DNA of 64,000 nt from Dyadobacter flavalbus (GTDB lineage Bacteria; Bacteroidota; Bacteroidia; Cytophagales; Spirosomataceae). The position numbers and the translations under genes are program-made. The notes under the pieces are model-generated. The model searched no databases and was not told the DNA's origin. It worked only from the letters and a program-made list of their open reading frames with translations. The stretch is from contig NZ_VBSN01000027.1 of the NCBI RefSeq assembly GCF_006149045.1, positions 1 through 64,000 of the forward strand. The letters are read 5' to 3'. Below are positions 61,640-64,000 of the stretch, one piece after another (the first letter of the stretch is position 1; each line of letters begins with the position of its first letter).

Positions 61640-62395
61640 ATGAACAGTTCACAAAGCGATCCGTCCGTTGCCGTTGTCATTCCGGTTTATCAATCCCGGT
61701 TATCCGAAGCTGAAAAGTTGTCTTTAAAGCAGTGTATGACCGTTTTGCAAGGTTATCCTGTAAAAGTTTTCAAGCCCCGGAGTTTAAACCTTGATCACCT
61801 GAAAGAACAATATCCTGCCATTGACCTGATCTCGCTGGATGACGCACATTTTACCGGCATTGACGCTTATAATAAATTGCTTGTTTCCATTGAATTTTAC
61901 AGGTCGTTCCTGCCGTATGAATACATGCTGATTTATCAGCTGGACGCATTGGTGTTCCGTGACGAACTGATGCAATGGTGCCGGAAAAGGTATGATTACA
62001 TCGGCGCGCCTTCTTTGCATCAGAGTGAATTTGATGCGCTTCCGGCAGGCTCAGCGAATGTATTTTCAGCTGCATTGTCCAGCCGCCGTTTCGTACTCAA
62101 CGGAGGTCTTTCCCTGCGCAGGATTCCGTCATTTATCCGTTACCTGAAAATTTACAACCGTTTTTATCCGCCGTGGAAAGGCAATGAAGACATGCTTTTT
62201 TCACAGGAAGCTACGCGTCTCTTTCCCATGAAACTGTTTCTGAAACTTCCGTCCTGGCAGGAAGCCATGCATTTTTCTTTTGAAAAAAGTCCGGCCGCTA
62301 CATTCGAGCTTACCAATCATGAACTTCCGTTTGCATGCCATGCGTGGGAACGTTATGATCCGCAATTCTGGGCAGCGCATATTCCTGCTAATTAG
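61640..62395 (+). CDS. DUF5672 family protein, likely glycosyltransferase-like
   Basis: The 251-residue product begins at ATG 61640 with VAVVIPVYQSRLSEAEKLSL. It has LIYQLDALVFRDELMQWCRK (D-x-x acidic site), YDYIGAPS, NGGLSLRRIPSFIRYLK and GNEDMLFSQEA, the hallmarks of DUF5672, which is often found beside glycosyltransferases and shares their GT-A-like motifs (acidic pair, N-E-D). The role is presumably adding one sugar. An in-frame start ten codons upstream overlaps the preceding gene and is not preferred. Confidence 0.88.
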   Translation: MNSSQSDPSVAVVIPVYQSRLSEAEKLSLKQCMTVLQGYPVKVFKPRSLNLDHLKEQYPAIDLISLDDAHFTGIDAYNKLLVSIEFYRSFLPYEYMLIYQLDALVFRDELMQWCRKRYDYIGAPSLHQSEFDALPAGSANVFSAALSSRRFVLNGGLSLRRIPSFIRYLKIYNRFYPPWKGNEDMLFSQEATRLFPMKLFLKLPSWQEAMHFSFEKSPAATFELTNHELPFACHAWERYDPQFWAAHIPAN

Positions 62396-62486
62396 AGAGT
62401 TCGCTGCGTTTAACAATTTTTAACAAACTATCAGAGCCGTTCGGGCGTTTTTTCGGATATTTATTAAAGATTAAATTTTTACAGTC

Positions 62487-63731
62487 ATGAATGTCAAGTC
62501 ATTATTAGTATTCCTTCTTACTATATGGACTTCCGTCAATAGCAGCTTCGGACAAATTACCGATAACCCGAAAGTGGACGAGCAGTCTGCGCCATATGTA
62601 AAGATCAAGCGCGTGGAGCTTACAGGCCAGCATACGGTTATTTATCTGCAGTTTACGGAAAACAAATCTTCGTCTCCACTGATGCCGCAGCTGAAACTGT
62701 ACGGATTGCCTGATATGAAAAGTCCGGATATGCAAAATATGGGTAAAAACCAGATCTGGCTGGATCCTGAAACGCGGTTGTACAAGCCCGGTGAAATTGA
62801 TAAAAAGTACAAGCTGATCAAAGCGGAAAATATTCCGACTACAACGACAAAAGGCGTAGTGCCGGGAGAAAAAGTGGATTTTGTCGCGTATTTTGAAAAG
62901 CTGCCGCCGGGAATGGAAGTGTTTGACTTTTATGAAGGCCGTAGTTCGCAAGGATCGCAGACTTGGAACTTCTACGGAATTCACATTAAAAATCCTTTGA
63001 ATAAAACGCCTAAAACGACAGCAAAAGCCGAAAAGCCTGTAAGAAAGCCGGTTGAACCGGCTCCTGCTGAAAAGGCACCGGTTGAAAAACCGGAACCGCT
63101 GAAAAAGGAAACAGAAACTGCGGTTACGGCTGCTGTTCTGAAAGGAACTGTTTACAATATAAAAACCAGACAGCCGGTTGCAGCACAGATTACTTATGTT
63201 GAAAAAGGGGATTCACTTCAGATCAAATCCTCATCGGGCAAGTTCCGGATTGGCATGGACCCTGCGGAAAAATATACTTTGCGCGTAACGGCAAAAGGAT
63301 ATTACGGTTCTTCCTTTGAAATTTCCCCGGCGGATTCGGTAAGCCGCAGTGCATTTGAGCAGGATCTTTATCTGACGCCGCTGGCTGTGGGAGAAACGAT
63401 TACACTTCCGAATATTTACTTTGAGACTTCCAAGTTTACGCTTTTACCCGAATCGTCCAGTGAGCTGGATCAGCTTGTGCAGATGATGAAGGACAATCCG
63501 GAAATCCGCATCCGCGTGGAAGGCCATACGGACAATGTCGGTGACTTTGACAAAAATCTTGAACTTTCCAGAAAAAGGGCAGAAGCGGTTCAGGAATATC
63601 TTGTAAATAAAGGAATTGACAACAGCCGTATTGAAGCCAAAGGATATGGCGGAACCCGGCCGCTGACAAAAGGAAGCGACGAGGAACGCAGGAAAAACAG
63701 AAGGGTTGAATTTGTAATTACAAACATGTAA
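62487..63731 (+). CDS. OmpA-family protein with a carboxypeptidase-regulatory-like domain
   Basis: The 414-residue product has a signal peptide (about 1-22, VNSSFGQ), an N-terminal beta domain (to about 165), and a linker rich in K, P, E and A (about 172-212: [20 protein letters not shown]). A CarboxypepD-reg-like unit follows ([20 protein letters not shown]), then a C-terminal OmpA domain with [20 protein letters not shown] and [20 protein letters not shown]. The OmpA domain binds peptidoglycan. It would tether the outer membrane or a surface protein to the wall. A terminator follows. Confidence 0.93.
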   Translation: MNVKSLLVFLLTIWTSVNSSFGQITDNPKVDEQSAPYVKIKRVELTGQHTVIYLQFTENKSSSPLMPQLKLYGLPDMKSPDMQNMGKNQIWLDPETRLYKPGEIDKKYKLIKAENIPTTTTKGVVPGEKVDFVAYFEKLPPGMEVFDFYEGRSSQGSQTWNFYGIHIKNPLNKTPKTTAKAEKPVRKPVEPAPAEKAPVEKPEPLKKETETAVTAAVLKGTVYNIKTRQPVAAQITYVEKGDSLQIKSSSGKFRIGMDPAEKYTLRVTAKGYYGSSFEISPADSVSRSAFEQDLYLTPLAVGETITLPNIYFETSKFTLLPESSSELDQLVQMMKDNPEIRIRVEGHTDNVGDFDKNLELSRKRAEAVQEYLVNKGIDNSRIEAKGYGGTRPLTKGSDEERRKNRRVEFVITNM

Positions 63732-63754
63732 TTCCTGATTTCAGCTTCTAACAT

Positions 63755-63799
63755 AAAAGCTCAGGCCAAAAGGATAACCTTTAAGCCTGAGCTTTTTAT
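63755..63799. terminator. Terminator between the OmpA-family gene and tpiA
   Basis: AAAAGCTCAGGC (63755-63766) pairs with GCCTGAGCTTTT (63785-63796) around an 18-base loop. A and T tracts allow use by both convergent genes. Confidence 0.88.
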
Positions 63800-63819
63800 T
63801 TAAAACAATGCAGCAGAAA

Positions 63820-64000
<181 letters not shown>

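Overview
The window looks like a chromosomal segment of a Bacteroidota bacterium of the order Cytophagales, close to Dyadobacter/Spirosoma-type genomes (genus not proven). The signs are: promoters of the Bacteroidota type (TTTG, 17-21 bases, TAnnTTTG) in front of many genes, few strong Shine-Dalgarno sites, an ISAon1-type transposon, a NagB/LmbE fusion, a bat gene set, DUF4296, DUF2480 and DUF5672 proteins, and a FAH-like enzyme. Coding density is high and the core genes are intact.

Bases 1-3840 are accessory. They hold the end of a 23S rRNA gene, a spacer with two degenerate copies of the 5' part of 5S rRNA in an exact 81-base register with the real 5S gene, and the 5S gene with its terminator. 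After these comes a decayed ISAon1-family transposon whose transposase gene is split by a decayed IS110-family element. The IS110 left end has two nested stem-loops where a bridge RNA is expected. Joining the two sides of the IS110 copy at a shared GG restores the ISAon1 reading frame.

From 3839 to 31 kb the genes are mostly housekeeping: dxs, two tandem rhomboid proteases, mutL, a 54-residue membrane protein, the NagB-LmbE fusion, glyA, a membrane-anchored TPR protein, ribH, an aspartokinase and serS. Then follow two paralogous GT-C-like membrane proteins, an acyl-CoA dehydrogenase and an AraC regulator with twin TTGTACAA sites. Next are nadD and gmk behind an ECF sigma/anti-sigma pair, mreBCD, a GH3-fold adenylating enzyme and dxr.

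From 32 to 39 kb lies a glycan-type cluster: two GT2 transferases, a PhyH oxygenase, a beta-propeller glycosidase-like protein and a methyltransferase. An M20 amidohydrolase and a dolichol-phosphate-mannose-synthase-like GT2 follow. From 39 to 46 kb are DUF58, a BatD-like protein and a BatA VWA protein (no MoxR in the window), rnhB, a DUF2480 protein, tsaB, a C-terminal processing protease, rnpA and rpmH.

From 46 to 64 kb are an unknown small protein coupled to an outer-membrane barrel, a Panacea (DUF4065) antitoxin-like gene overlapping a two-TM protein, a sugar dehydrogenase, initiator tRNA, era, der, and a short secreted protein behind a PadR-type operator. These are followed by a FAH-family enzyme, a TAGC-type intergenic repeat, uvrA, an isochorismatase-family hydrolase, a second glycosyltransferase cluster, an OmpA-family protein and the 3' end of tpiA. 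The best candidates for something undescribed are the 5S-derived 81-base array, the IS110 end structure with nearby GC-rich micro-insertions, the DUF4065/two-TM pair and the 32-36 kb glycan cassette.
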